From the NCBI GenBank assembly GCA_022578605.1, contig MU394058.1, forward strand, positions 62,001 to 126,000: a DNA stretch of 64,000 bases, read 5' to 3'. The notes beneath the pieces are model-generated. The model saw only the letters and a list, made by a program, of their open reading frames with translations, had not been told where the DNA came from and made no database searches. The stretch's first letter is position 1; each line of letters opens with the position of its first letter. Below, one piece after another: positions 45,437 to 57,719 of this stretch. A program made the translations under genes and the position numbers. This DNA is from Camillea tinctor (lineage: Eukaryota; Ascomycota; Sordariomycetes; Xylariales; Xylariaceae).

Positions 45437-48400
45437 TGTTGGTATTTGTGTGTGAATGTGGGAGGATGGGTGAGGAGGGATGAAAAGAGGCGAAACTCGT
45501 GTGCGAGTCCAAAATATGCGAAGAGATCGGTTATGAGGTCTGATGTATTTGTGTTAGTGAAGGGGGCGGTGAAGGATATTATTATATCTATCGACCAGGG
45601 GTGATAGATAAGTGCCGCAAAGGATCTGAAGCAAAAGCCCGCAGATAGTTTGATCTCTTTCCCAAATCGAAATATTTACTCTACAGAGAAAAAAGTTCCG
45701 AAGGTAGTTTTTGAGACAACAATTAGGGGCGTGTGCGTGCAGACTTGCTTCTATATGAGAGACAATGGGGAGGGGTAAAGGTCTCAGAAGGTATGAGATA
45801 AGATGGAGACCAAGGTGCGTGTGATAAGAGAGGTTGGCTCGTTATGAGCGGGATAGCCGGGGGGGGGGAAGAGAGGGGGTAGGGGCAGTTTTTCAAATAG
45901 TGAAATGAAGGGAGGGAGAGAGAGAGAGCGAGAGAGCGAGAGAGAAAAAAAGTGATCAACTTACACCTCTTCTATTCTGACTAGACGTGATAATACTCTT
46001 TTTTAGCTTCGGTCCGTTTTATCTAGTAAAACAGAGCGCTTGCAAAAATAAAGAGTCGAAGTCGTAGGACTGCAAAGAATGTAATAGTATGTGAGACCGC
46101 ACGAATTGACGATATCAACAATAAGAGATCTTTTGTTACCATGAGGTCGGGGGCGATATGGGTGGAGGAATCTCGTCCTACTTAAACAAAGATGGTCAGG
46201 TTTCTCTATGGAGACGGGGGGTTACAATAATGTCATTAGTGGGGGATGACTTTCACGGCATTCAGGATTGCTGGGTGTAAGGGAATTCGGTTGGACCTCA
46301 TTCTCAACGGGGGTGTGTAGACTGCGGGCAGCGATATGGATGCAGTTCCGGGGATGTTAGACCCTCTCAAGCCAAGACGACTATACCGTGTAGAGATGTC
46401 GTCGTTCCCACCGTCTGTATTCAACTGGAAAAAAGCAGGTGATCGGTCGTTCTAGGTACATTATATACAGTACAAGAGACTTAGGCCTTCTTGGGAGAGA
46501 GACAGCAGCTCGAAGTGCCACTACAATACTAATAGTAGGTAGGTATAGTCGTATACTCTACTTAGAAATGTGTGAGTATGTACCTAGGCTTAGGTACCTA
46601 CTTAGAAGCTCCGTCCCAAGACGTTGGTGAGCTGCAATCGGACGAGTTTAGTGTAGGGCAGAAAATACCCATTGCCATCCCATCGTACACTAGGACAACC
46701 CCTCCTCTCACGCAGACGACGTCGTGACGGGTGAGATCCAATGAGGAAGAGTCCCTAGGTTGACGCCGTCCGTGCAGGGATCGATCCCGAAACGGTAGGC
46801 CGTTAAGTATAATGGCCCAGACTAAAACGATCCGTTATGGGAAAAAGGGAAAAGCTATAGGCGTACGCTACGTTAGCCCTGGAAGAGGTTGGGCATCGAC
46901 GGCCTGCGTGAAATTGATACCTAAAGTCCTGGGACCATGCGCCCAAGCCGCCCACGAGCACCCACTAACTAGCCACTTTCTGAGCCTGTCTCGGTCTTCT
47001 ATTTGCTCGGCCAGCTTTGATGGTGTGGATAAGTGACCGGTGCCAAATACTGGCCATAAGCTTTCCTCGTAAGTGTGAGGGCACAGGATCGGTCGATACT
47101 AGAGACTAACTAGTCTAACGCTGGATTGATGAAGGTCATTTCCCAAACCTTGCGCCAACACCATTGGAAGGCGTTGGGTCTGGCTTATACTTGGGAAGGT
47201 GATGAGCACTGTGGGATGACGAGTCGCTGGCGAAGGATGCGATATCAACCGTAGCAACTTTCAAAAGTGGAAGATGTTCCACGGCATGCTTTCCGGAAGG
47301 TCTGGCGATACCGTGCAACCTGGGAAAACCGGTGCCTGGTTCTCTTAGTTCTTTCTAGTCCTTCATAGTCATTCTCCTAACTTCTCTTTACCACGAGAAG
47401 GGAGTCACATGATTATGACTGATTACATATGTTCAAACTGCAGTATTCAAAGTGTTTGAGGTTAACAACGTGAAACTTCGAAGAGTCCGACTGGGCTGGC
47501 TGGCTGGCTGTCTGTATCCGGCGCGTGGCCCTCGTCGCCGCGAGTCGCCGGGGTTTACTAATACCATATACCATACCATATCATACCTAGGTAGATATGG
47601 TTGGTATCCGCCTACCTAGGTAACTACTCATCTCGATGCTCACTAAGCCGCCCGTCTCTCTTCTCTCCCTTATCTCCCGACTCCGAGAGAGGGTCTACTC
47701 CGTCGTATACAAGCTCGCTATTCTGTGTTCTGGCTCTAGGGATCGGCGAAAACCTCGCTCGTAAATCTCGTGAGACACTGTGGATGAGCGTTCAAAGCTC
47801 CGAAGCACAGGTAAAATGCCTTCAACTCCACGATGGGGCTAACCTCAGATCTCGGAACGGGAAGACGGGAATATCAGTTGTCAGATTGAAGCGAGACCGG
47901 GAGCCTGGAGTCGATCTCTTACCCATGCCCGGTTCCCCCATCTAACTAGGCTTTATCGTTAATCCCTAGTGTACGTTCCCATGCTGAACACACGGTTCAA
48001 CGCACTCCGGTTCACGGAACATTAAAAATGCTTCTTTAAGTTTTCTAAAGGCATCGTGACTCATCAAATTATCAGGATGCTTTCAGGATTTCGACCTTGG
48101 CACGATCCATACTACTTGTTTAGAATTCTTGCGGTGAACGAATCGACTCTGTATTTAGAAAAAGTCCTTGTCCTTCTGACAGAGAATGACTTAGGTTAGT
48201 TAGATATTCAAGCACAGACAATGGAGCCTGAATCCAGCTGGGATCCTGGCGTGCCTCGTAACCGGATGTTGACAAAACAGAACCCTACCTTCTTAACAGG
48301 CGGGTCGGCTAGGGTCTTGTGAATGCTTGAATCTGGAAAATTTCGATTCGAGAAAAGTCCCTTGCCATGTCCAGGCTCATCCCGACCTCAGCTCACTGTC

Positions 48401-50912
48401 TCCGATCGCAGCGAGAAACGCGCGAGCATCAAAACAATCAAGGATAAGCCCAGCCATCGCGGGTCAGTACACTAGAAAAAGATCTCCGGTGGGTTAGTGT
48501 AGTGATTTCAACAAGGTGCATAATTGCCACCAGCTTGGATCAACAACTGGTCAGGGCATATTTCTTTTTTAGGAGAGAGCACGCGCGCGTCTCTTGCCCT
48601 TTTTTCTATTCTCACGATAGCAACGAAGACAAGAACGGGTTAGCGGATCAAAGCCAAGGGCAGTGTGTACTTCTTAAGGTCTGGTTTGAGTAATCGATTG
48701 GGCTGAAAGGTGGGAAAGGTGGGAAGGTGTAGATGCAGCTTGGCCGACCTCCAGACCTCGTTTCGTCGTCAACATCTTCAGATTCGCAGCCATCTCCGGG
48801 CCACTAGTTAGTTAGGGGCGAGGCGCCGGCTTCCTACAAGCGGCGTAGCATTGTTACACATCTAAGAACAGAAGGAAGTGATGCGCAGCCTCAATGATCT
48901 TCGTATAACGAAATAAAAGTGCAGTTAAACATATTTTCAATCGTGCTGCCGGTAGGGGAAAGGATCACATGTTTGCGGGTTTCGACAGAGGTCGACTCTG
49001 GTAAGCAAGAGCGCGTAGATCGCAGCGCAAAGCGTGACAATAGACGAGTGAGCATCAACTTGCCCTGCATGAGTGATTGGCTGGGAGTTGCGCAACCTCC
49101 AATGGTCTCTTGGGACTGGGGCGGTTCATCCTTGGCGTGTCTTCTGCTCTAAACCGCGGAAATCGGGTTTGGGCCATGGGCTGATTGATGGACCAACCGA
49201 ATCAAGACGAGGAGAGACTTCTTAGGGTTCTTGTGTGTATACTCCTTCCACCATGACGCATCTACAGCTTCACCAAAAAAATTTTCTACACGTTACGTCG
49301 TATGAACTGACAACCTCGAGGTAGTTTTACGGTACTGTTACTGACTATGGAGGTAATTCCGAAGTACCGAAACGACTTGAACTTGAGCACTTGCCCAGCT
49401 TGGAACAACAGCTCATTAGGCACGAACTGCAATGTGATAGCGGGCCGGCTTTTATGCGGCCACTCGCACTAGAAGATTTATCACATCCAATTCCAGTGCG
49501 ATCTGAAAGCTGATGGCAGAGAAAGCCTCAGGACCTCCTAGCGAGTAGGGTTAGCAACTCCTGGCCGACTGGTGCCCAGGGCAGGACGTGCGAGACGTGT
49601 ATCCCCGTTTGGGGTTCCCAGGCCGTCCGTAAAGAGCACAGTTTCTAACCAGCGGTGAAGGGCGCCTTTGACCAACCAGAGCCCATCGTTAGTCCCAGTA
49701 CAACAGATACGTATTCAATACGAAACCACCATTTTTGCCCAACAACCGAGGGTGAACACTGATTTGGAGACTTTGCCTTAACTGAGAATGGGAATGTGTC
49801 ATTGCTGATTCCATCCGTTTGGGCTAGTATAGCAGCAGGCTACCCTCGTTGACGCGTTATCAGCGAAGGGAAACATGTAGCACCTCGGGCTTGATCTCGC
49901 CGATAATTCTCGTGCCCTCTCTTTTTCAGATCTGTACCTCTCCGGAGACTTGCATGCCTAGCGCATGAGTAAGGTACCCTTTTCAACCCACCAGCCACTT
50001 GTGACATCACGTACGACCAACTGGCCGCACACCATACTTGGGAAACAACCTGGGAGCCATCGAGTTGTGACCAGAGTCCATGGCCGACCTTGTCGAACTT
50101 GGGAGAACGAGAAGTCGATTCTGATTTCCCTCCTTGTGATCACCAATCGTTTGATTGCCGTTTTCTTGCTGACCTTGTCCAAGCCAAAATTGGTGTTTGC
50201 TTAGGTTATGTGGGAAACCCCAAGCCTCATCAAGATGGCGGTGTACCACCGACGGACTGGAAACCGTCCTAAGTAACACCTGAACCTAGGATATTTTTAT
50301 GAACAATAGCAGATCCCGATTATACGGTAGGATCCTTCGCCGAATCCGGACCAGTCGTTCCATGGGAGGTTGAACATTCTGAAACGTTTTTTTTTTCTTG
50401 CCCCAACTGGAACACCAGAAATAGCGTCGCCCCTCCCCATCTCGAGCTACGTAGGGCAAGGTGGAGGCTTAAGACCTGGATATTGCAAGTATATGCTCCA
50501 AGTTAGAAATACGCAGTAGATTTGTCATATCGTGCCTTGCGTTGTGGTGTGAAGACTAGTGCAAGCAGCGTAGCACGGCTCTTCCAAGAAGACACCCAGA
50601 AGCACCTGAGTTTCTTGTCGATGGTTCGAGGTCTACGTAACCGAAAATTAGCTCTTAATACGGCCCCAAGGCGTGGTCAAGAAAACTGAATGGAGTGAGC
50701 CACAAGTCTAACGGTGCAAGAGGCCGAGCTTAATGATCAGATGGATCCCGATCCCTATCGAACGACACTATCTGCGAGTTCATTGAGAAAATGCGGTGTA
50801 GCGAGTCTGTTTCGTAATGCCCGGGGCTTCCAGGTTCATAGCAATCGTAGTCAAGGGTGGCTGAGAAAAGGCTTCTAACACCAAACAGGATAGGGCGGCA
50901 GGGAATATGTGA
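45437..50912. other. Gene-poor region upstream of bZIP gene, no gene recognised
   Basis: The proximal ~550 bp up to ~45990 hold GA/CT-rich leader-like sequence, including a GAGAGA tract at 45911-45950. From ~46200 to 50900 the DNA is of mixed composition, neither strongly AT-rich nor repetitive, yet no frame exceeds ~115 codons or resembles a family. Palindromes include GGGATCGATCCC at 46777-46788 and two CCTAGG sites around 47587 and 47617. A decayed element, a noncoding transcript or a long regulatory region all remain possible. Confidence 0.5.
46777..46788. repeat. Perfect 12-bp palindrome GGGATCGATCCC
   Basis: A self-complementary dodecamer lies in the gene-free region upstream of the bZIP gene. 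It could be a dimeric protein-binding site or chance; nothing else supports a role. Confidence 0.5.
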
Positions 50913-52660
50913 TCATTCAAAGTCCCAGAGCTTCGTCAACAGACTCTCCTCGCCTCCCGAAGCAGAGTCTTGTGGCAAAAAGATTCTCTTGGGAATCATA
51001 AACTCGACGACAGGAGGCTTCTTGACCTGCTTGGAAAGTTCCGCGTCCAGGAGCTAATCTGTATTTAGTGGTACGCTATTTGGACATGGGCATAACTGGA
51101 CTTACGCTACTGTATGAATGATCCAGGAAATCCTCAAGGTTGTATGCCTGCTTAGTGAATTGCTCCGAGATGATCTTCGCGATAGTCGCAACGTTCGGAT
51201 GGTAGTGGGACTGCAGTTGAACCACCTCCCACAAGCAACTATCAATAGCGTGTGTCTCCATAGGGTCTTCTTCCTCGGCAATGAACGGATCTTCCATACC
51301 TTCGCTTTCCACGGTAGCCTTCTCTTCGGGGGACCTTGGCACACGATGGATCATAAACGTGCAGAGTGGATGCTTCTTGAACAGGTTGTAGATCCAGGGT
51401 ACTACAGCGACGATGGCAGCCGGTGGCGCATTGAGACACAACCTCGAAATCCGCTTGATGAAACTGGCTACCAAGACGGCGGGAAGGTGCGTGGATGCGA
51501 GGAAGGTGTCCAGTAGCCGGAGAAATCTGGACCGGTGCTTGGAATGCAGGATGTCTGCATCGAGCAAGGAGTACAGTTTTCGATAGAAGGAAGGATAGTC
51601 CAGGTTCCTCTCCTGTATGAGGTAGAACACGCCGGAAAGCGCTAGCAAAGATGTTGCGCCACCCGCGTTGTACGAATCGGTTAGAAAGTCCATCAGAAGC
51701 TCGGGCTTCGTGAACCAGGGGGCTATAGACTTGGTCATGATATCAAGTACCCTCTTCCTCTGGTCCCGGTTAGGGTCAAGGCTCAGTACCGCCAACCACG
51801 CTTCTTGGGCTTGTTTCTTTTGCTGGTTAAATGACGTGACAGGGTGGGATTTCTTTTTTGGCGCGTCCACATAGAACTCGCCCATATCCTCTGTGCTCTC
51901 GGGAACATCCTCAAAGAAAGCTAGCAGATCAAACGCGTTTTCAAAGAGATCGCCCTGCCGCGGCGAAGATGAATTCTCCGAGAGAATATCCCTAGAGGGC
52001 ATTAGCATTGCGGAACAACTTAAACTGGTTACCGTTCACCTACTTCAATGCCTTGAAGGTATAGTATCTGATATCAGCATACTCTCCCAGAAACTTTTCG
52101 CAAAACTCTTGGCGGACATCCTCAACATCGTAGCGAATAAGAACTTCCACGATATCCTTCAGGAATACCTTGGGGAAATTGTATTCGCTCTTGTCGCCGG
52201 CCGACTGAGTCTCGGCCTTCAAGATACGCATGGCGAGGGTCAACGCTGTCGAGCTAGAGCTTTCTCGGCGCAAAGCATGGAGGAGGATATGCTTATAATC
52301 GCCCAGTCTGCCCTTCAGCCATTGGACGACAACAATATCCTTCTCCGACTGGCCAGCTCTTCTACTCAGGTTCCCAGATGCAAGTAAGCGCAGAAAGACT
52401 CGGCACAAGGAAACAGTGGCGAACAGGGATGGTTCGTCTTCATCCTGGTTTCGCGCAATATCTAGGAGGACGGTGATATTGTTGTAGTTCTTCTTAGACT
52501 CAAGGATCTCATTTTCAAGCAGCAGGATGTCGGCCTGGGGGTCCTCATCAGAGTCGCTGCCGCTGCTGTCACTACGTTCGGCTTTCGCGCGCTTGTTGGC
52601 TTTTTCAGTGATTTTGGTGCGCTTCCTCTTCAAGGACTCGTCCTTGATTGCGCTCGGCAT
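50913..52660 (-). CDS. NOC4: Nucleolar complex protein 4 (NOC4, CBF/Mak21 family)
   Basis: Three minus-strand exons (52660-52044, 51991-51106, 51053-50913) encode 547 residues, near the usual Noc4 size. Both introns are 52 bp. Noc4 pairs with Nop14 in the nucleolus and is needed for 40S subunit assembly and export. The N-terminus has basic nuclear-type clusters (KRKRTK, KRAKAERS) and an acidic Ser/Asp tract. The middle is helical. Exon 2 carries the CBF/Mak21 domain (~295-480), with GVFYLIQERNLDYPSFYRKLY, SRFLRLLDTFLASTHLP and AAIVAVVPWIYNLFKKHP, a conserved order in Noc proteins. The ending EESLLTKLWDFE came from choosing the ATTAG acceptor before CTCCTG, which restores a conserved-looking basic/hydrophobic tail. 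The gene is divergent from ATP4. Confidence 0.93.
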
Positions 52661-53257
52661 ATTTTTTTTCTCTATCTATCGGACCGTAGGTCTAATTGTT
52701 GTTGTAGATTTATTGTTTGTATAAGCAAAAAGAACCTTCACAGTATAACAATTGGAGAGAGAGAGAGAATTAGGTGAAAGGGGAAAGGGGAAAGAAGGGG
52801 GTGTTAGGTAAGTAAAAGGAGTCGAAGGAGTGAAGGGGAAGGAAAGAAGGAGAGTAAAAAAAAAAAAAAAAAAAAGGTACCGTACCTAATTAGCAGCCTC
52901 GAGGGTACAGCTGGGGGTTTACTAGCAAAGCCAAAGCACAAGGCTGAATTTAAATTTGAATTGAACCTATTAGGTTAACCTTAGCCTAGCTGTCTAGGTA
53001 CCTAGGTATTTAGAGTAATTAAGATTGATCCACAAATCACGTGCATATCCAACCAATAACAGCCGGAAGTCGGAAGCTTAGCTAAGAGAAAGTAGTACGA
53101 GCACGGGCCTTAGTCCAAGTTTGAAAGCCGAATTGAATAAAACCTCATTTTCTATTCTTGAGCTCTGTCTTTTGTCTACCCGGTCCGAAAAAGGAAGACC
53201 AGTTTCTCCCTCTAAAAAACTGCTGTTGTAGCAAATCCCCCCTTCATCCATCCCACA
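52661..53257. promoter_or_regulatory. Divergent promoter shared by NOC4 and ATP4
   Basis: The starts of NOC4 (minus) and ATP4 (plus) are 597 bp apart. Within lie a GA-rich leader-like tract (52755-52850), an A-run (52857-52875), TCTAGGTACCTAGGTA (~52993), an E-box CACGTG at 53038-53043 and a CCAAT box at 53053-53057. The last two sit ~200 bp upstream of ATP4. CCAAT boxes bind the HAP complex, which in fungi regulates respiratory genes; its use here is inference. Confidence 0.55.
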
Positions 53258-54372
53258 ATGGCCTCCCGTTTGGCTACTCGTGCCTTCGGTAAGTTGAGAA
53301 CAAGAATTGGACTCTCAATTGGGGTCTGGGATTAGGATACAAATCTAAAAGAAAAAGAACTAAAAATAAAATACAATATATATATATATGTATATATATA
53401 TAAATTCAGTTTGGAGGAGGGGAAGCTCACATGGCTCACATAGCTCACACGGCTCACTTGGCTAACAATTACACCCATCCCGAACTTTAGGGGCCGCCCG
53501 TCTACGACCGACCATCGCCAGTCCGCGCATCTTCCCCTCAGCCGTTGCAGCATTGAGACCGGCATCCTCGAGCGCACCTCCAGAGCAACCGAAAGAGCAG
53601 ACCCCCCAGCCGCCTGCTGCCCAGATCAAGGCGCAATCCATCCTCGACTCCCTGCCCGGTAACTCGCTCGTCTCCAAGACTGCCATCCTGTCTTCTGCCG
53701 CCGGTCTGTCTGTCTACGCCATCAGCAACGAATACTATGTTGTCAACGAGGAGACCGTCATCGCTTTCTGTCTTCTCAGCGTCTGGGCTGCCCTCATCAA
53801 GTTCGGTGGACCTCTGTACACGGAATGGGCCACGGCTCAGAACAACAAGATCAGGGACCTCCTGAATGCTGCCCGTGCCGACCACACCCAGGCCGTCAAG
53901 AACCGCATTGAGAATGTCCAGCAGATGGGTGGTGTCGTTGACATCACCAAGGCCCTCTTCGAGGTTTCCAAGGTAAGAGTGCTTCTCGGTGACTAGGAAA
54001 GAGAGAAGAGGATTTGGGGATTAGCTGCTGATCAAGGGTGCGCATATATAGGAGACTGCCCAACTTGAGGCCAAGGCGTATGAGCTCGAGCAGTCGACTG
54101 CCCTGGCTGCTGAGGCCAAGTCGGTGTTGGATTCGTGGGTGCGATACGAAGGCCAGGTTAAGCAGCGCCAGCAGAGAGAGCTAGCCGAGAATGTCATCGC
54201 CAAAGTAAAGAAAGAGTTGGAAAGCCCCAAGGCCCTTCAGCAGATCCTTCAACAGAGTGTCGCTGATGTGGAAAGTGAGTCTCATCATATTGCCCCGCCT
54301 ACGTCATCCCTTTTCTGCTTTGGGCGCCGCAAGCTAATCCACAATATAGGAATCGTCTCTTCCAAAGCTTAA
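53258..54372 (+). CDS. ATP4: Mitochondrial ATP synthase subunit b (F0 peripheral stalk)
   Basis: Four exons (53258-53288, 53491-53972, 54052-54274, 54350-54372) encode 252 residues; the introns are 202, 79 and 75 bp. The start MASRLATRAFG and the Arg/Ala/Ser-rich stretch RLRPTIASPRIFPS form a typical mitochondrial presequence lacking acids. After a Pro/Gln linker, the LPGNSLVSKTAILSSAAGLS...YVVNEETVIAFCLLSVWAAL region supplies two membrane segments. A long charged helix then makes up the peripheral stalk that links F1 to F0. The last exon encodes only RIVSSKA. The first intron contains TA repeats (53376-53402). Subunit b is an essential stator of oxidative phosphorylation in the inner membrane. 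Confidence 0.94.
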
Positions 54373-55626
54373 TAGATTTGCTCAAAAAGCGAAAACCAGA
54401 TACTCCTTGATGCCGAGAAAGGTTTCCTTTGTCGCCCCCGTCCTACTACTACCACTACTACTGTGTTTATAGAACACCCTTGTGCATTAGTCAACAAAAG
54501 AATCTTTCAAAAGTACCCTAAGGCGTCTTACATGTGATCCGACTACTAAACGTAATTCAGTACCTGTATCGTCCGGTTGTTTCATGCTGAAGAGCTCCAA
54601 CCATACATTTGTACCGGAGAAACCCTCGTATACTAGTAATCCAGGCCCAATGTCTAGAAAGAGGACATGGGAGATGTCACGTATATAAAAACCTCCACAC
54701 TAAAATGATGTACATAGTCACATTGATTGGTATATATGCTGTCTCTATGCGCTGTTTAGACTTGGAAAATATCGAGGAACTATTTACTATATAACGTGTT
54801 ACTATATAGAGTGATAAAGTGTTTCATCTCAGTTCACTTTCAGGGTTGCTGAGGTAAAGTATTTGTTGTGTATTAGCTACGGTTTTTGTAATATGCTATG
54901 CCACGACTCGTGATAACACATTTGCCCCTGAGCAAGAAAGGGTATATAGGCATCACCTTCGACCTTAGACTATATATTCTGCAACTCTTTTTCAAATCAT
55001 ATAATGTATATAGCAGCCGACAGCTGATAGAAGAATTCATTCTCTCGAGGTCAATTATAGTCCTAATGGCAAGCTAAGAATACACTTAGATATCCTAGAG
55101 ATAGTTACTTAGCTACTAGAGTGTGTAAGTTTGATATGTTCGTTGAGATTAGATAAGGAGCTTGCGAACAGATTTGTCAGATATTGTGAACCGTTAACAA
55201 GAAATTACAATAATAACCCCCAAATCAGCATCACAGTGATCTCACTTTAGCTGCTTTCTATACAGGGTGGTCCTTGCATTAATGACCGGAATATTGGAGG
55301 TATGGATTAATCGATATTCTAATTATGACATTTAGACCACCTTTTTATAGAGATACCAGTCGAAGGAACCCTAACTTACTGTGGTTCGACAGTTAGTCTG
55401 ATACTACAAGTTGCTTCATATCAATAGTAATAATAATTATGATCACACTAGGTTCTCCTTACAAGAGAGGCTTACCACACTATATAAGATTGGTCTATAT
55501 TAGCAGATACCGAAAATGGTAAAACATAACTTAATTCTTGATATATTCGTGGGCTCATCGGAAAGGTTATATGATATATACTTATTCTCCCGGACGTTAT
55601 AAGATATCTGAGCGGTTACCCATCCC
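54373..55626. other. AT-rich intergenic region, no gene recognised
   Basis: These 1.25 kb lie between the convergent ATP4 and UBE3D-like genes. Composition becomes noticeably AT-rich from ~54700 to 55600, and all frames are broken by stops. They hold the 3' ends of both genes; the middle is unexplained. Confidence 0.55.
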
Positions 55627-57221
55627 TTAAAATTTCTTACCACCTTTACAGTCCCACTTCTCCAGCAGCCCTACACTCCAGTTCCCAAACGTGCGTTCAC
55701 GCCGTGGAACAACGCTATTGCTTTTATCAAGAAGCTTGATCACCATCTCGATCGCCTCGGCAGGTAGATATATGTCTTGCACATCTGACGTCATGGCATC
55801 CAGCATCTTGTCCGCCTCGTCGTGACTGACCATCCGGTACAATACCTTCACGGCGTTGATGGGTGATCTCGCTTCTTCTGTGGACGTATATGTTATGTTA
55901 CCATTGAATACCCATATGTTTGGAAACGAAGCTTCGGGGGCTGGCGCGTTCGTCACTAGACCATTTCCTGATTTTATTGGCATAATTATCGATTTAGAGC
56001 AACCTGACCGGGCCATGGTTGCTAGGAGCATGGCACAAGTGCAATGAGAAAGGCTCGGGGCTACGGCCGAGTTTTCTCCATGCTGTGTATTAACCGCGAC
56101 TTGCCATTTGAATAACGACACAGATGATATCTGATCGTTCCACGCTCCCAGCTGGCTTTTACACGAACTGCAAGACAAGGTTTGGTTGTGACTTATTGAA
56201 CTATTAGGTTGGCCTTCTTCGGGGACTTGAATACCATTTACAGTGTTACTGCTCAACGAGGGTGTAACCTAGACGATCCAATATCAGCAGTGGATCTGAC
56301 GAGATGACATCAGTAGGGATTGGCCGAAGCTAAACGTCAAGAAATGTTCCTCTGAATAATCCCAAGGCTTTCACATCCAAGAAAACTCCTAGTGAAATAC
56401 AGAGGTAGGAAATCCTTTAGGCAACCGACATCGATCCCATGGCCGGGGGGCCTAGGTTCGATAAGTCCGTTCCCTATTCGGAAGCAGTATTAATCTAGGG
56501 TATGAGTATCGGTGACCACACCATTGACGAGGCGAGAACGCTGGTTAGGCCACCTTCTATATACCCATTGTATGCTTGGTTGAAGATGCCTAGGGCTTGT
56601 CCTTATTATTAAAATACTCACACTTGATTCCAAAATGTCTGAAGGCGATAGAAGGAAAGAGGTCAGATCGATAAACCCGACACCAGACTGAGCGGATATT
56701 TTCGAGCTCGCGCCGTACCCTCTAGAAGTCAGATGTTCGCCATCTTTCTGTTTATGGTCATGGGGCTTATGGCAGTGCCAGAACTCCATCATCTCAGCCC
56801 AATTCTCACTTGGGAGATCCTTCCACGTCTTCAAAACACCGGCATCAACGACAGGTATTCTGCATGCCCTGCATTCAACGGCGGACTCGGGTTTTAAATC
56901 GCCTGCTGACCACGGAACCGCTGCGTCTGATGCGGAAACATTCTGAATCCTATTCTGACCTCCTGCCAAGGGAAGTCTCCACGACAGATTTATGGTACCT
57001 GTCTTCTCTATCGGTAGCCGGGAAGGTAAGGCTACGCGACCAGGTAAAGGGATAGACACTCGCGACTCATCGTGATTGACAGTAATCCCAAGGCAATCAG
57101 GGGAGACGACTGCCTCAGTAGTAGGCGAACTTGGAGTGGGCAACGTGCATCCAACGGATATTTGTCGTATGTTCGAGAGAAGTTCTGCATATATCAATAT
57201 GTGGTTTGGTGAAGAAGTCAT
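55627..57221 (-). CDS. UBE3D-like ubiquitin-conjugating-enzyme-binding protein (HECT-like E3)
   Basis: Two minus-strand exons (57221-56622 and 56268-55627) encode 413 residues. The most telling segment is CRACRIPVVDAGVLKTWKDL followed by PSENWAEMMEFWHCHKP (~125-165), the Cys/Trp/His-rich core of the E2-binding HECT_2/UBE3D family. That family binds cyclin-selective E2 enzymes and has been proposed to act as an E3 ligase. Exon 2 carries further Cys pairs (CSSCKSQLG) and a helical C-terminal region ending FGNWSVGLLEKWDCKGGKKF. ATG at 57221 was chosen; the frame is open to 57239 but without ATG. The intron is 353 bp, long for this window, and reading through it would stop at 56490, giving a shortened protein. 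It could hide a small exon. The gene is divergent from the questin-oxidase-like gene. Confidence 0.8.
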
Positions 57222-57332
57222 GTCGTGTTTTCTCAACAATTAATTGTTTGTTTTTAATTGTAGAGTCTGGACTTAATCTGGTCGAGGCGCCGGGTAAATT
57301 TAAATGGATCCTATGCCAGATCGCTTTAATGA

Positions 57333-57354
57333 ATATATATATATATATATATAT
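57333..57354 (+). repeat. (AT)n microsatellite
   Basis: Eleven AT units lie in the divergent promoter, about 110 bp upstream of the UBE3D-like start. Confidence 0.85.
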
Positions 57355-57413
57355 CTTTCTATCGGTGTACCTTTGCTACAAAGAGGTACTACTTAGTAAA
57401 TGATGGGTCTGTT

Positions 57414-57442
57414 GGGGAATGGGGAATGGGGAATGGAGAATG
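57414..57442 (+). repeat. GGGGAAT tandem repeat
   Basis: Three copies of a 7-bp unit and a fourth imperfect copy (GGAGAATG) lie in the divergent promoter. Confidence 0.8.
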
Positions 57443-57719
57443 CGATGGTGGCTTGTTGTGGCTCCTTTCGGCAGATGTTAGGTACCTACATAGTAGGTTA
57501 GGTAATTAGCACTTACATAGTACTACTATTGCGTAGTGATGTTGCAACAAGGTAAACCCCGTTTACTAAATTAAGTATAAATGACATCTTCCACCCACCT
57601 GCATTCATCGAACATTTATAACTTCCAATCTACACCCACCCCGATTTCTCTCTCGTTCTTACAGACTTATTAAATTCGGAAAAGAAGAGAAAGAAATCAT
57701 ATCTGATGCAAGACCCAAA

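Larger units (their letters stand above)
57222..57719. promoter_or_regulatory. Divergent promoter, UBE3D-like and questin-oxidase-like genes
   Basis: The 498 bp between the two starts contain an AT dinucleotide repeat (57333-57354), a GGGAATG-type tandem repeat (57414-57442) and GTACCTACATAGTAGGTTAGG (~57480-57500). CT-rich leader-like sequence precedes the plus-strand start. Both promoters must lie here. Confidence 0.55.

Noticed and set aside
46812..47036. 74-residue frame in the region upstream of the bZIP gene
   Set aside because: No homology recognised, and surrounding frames are equally open; treated as chance.
56430..56480. B-box-like GGTTCGA, possible tRNA
   Set aside because: Only the GGTTCGA core matches; no cloverleaf, A-box or acceptor pairing was found, and it lies inside the UBE3D-like intron.
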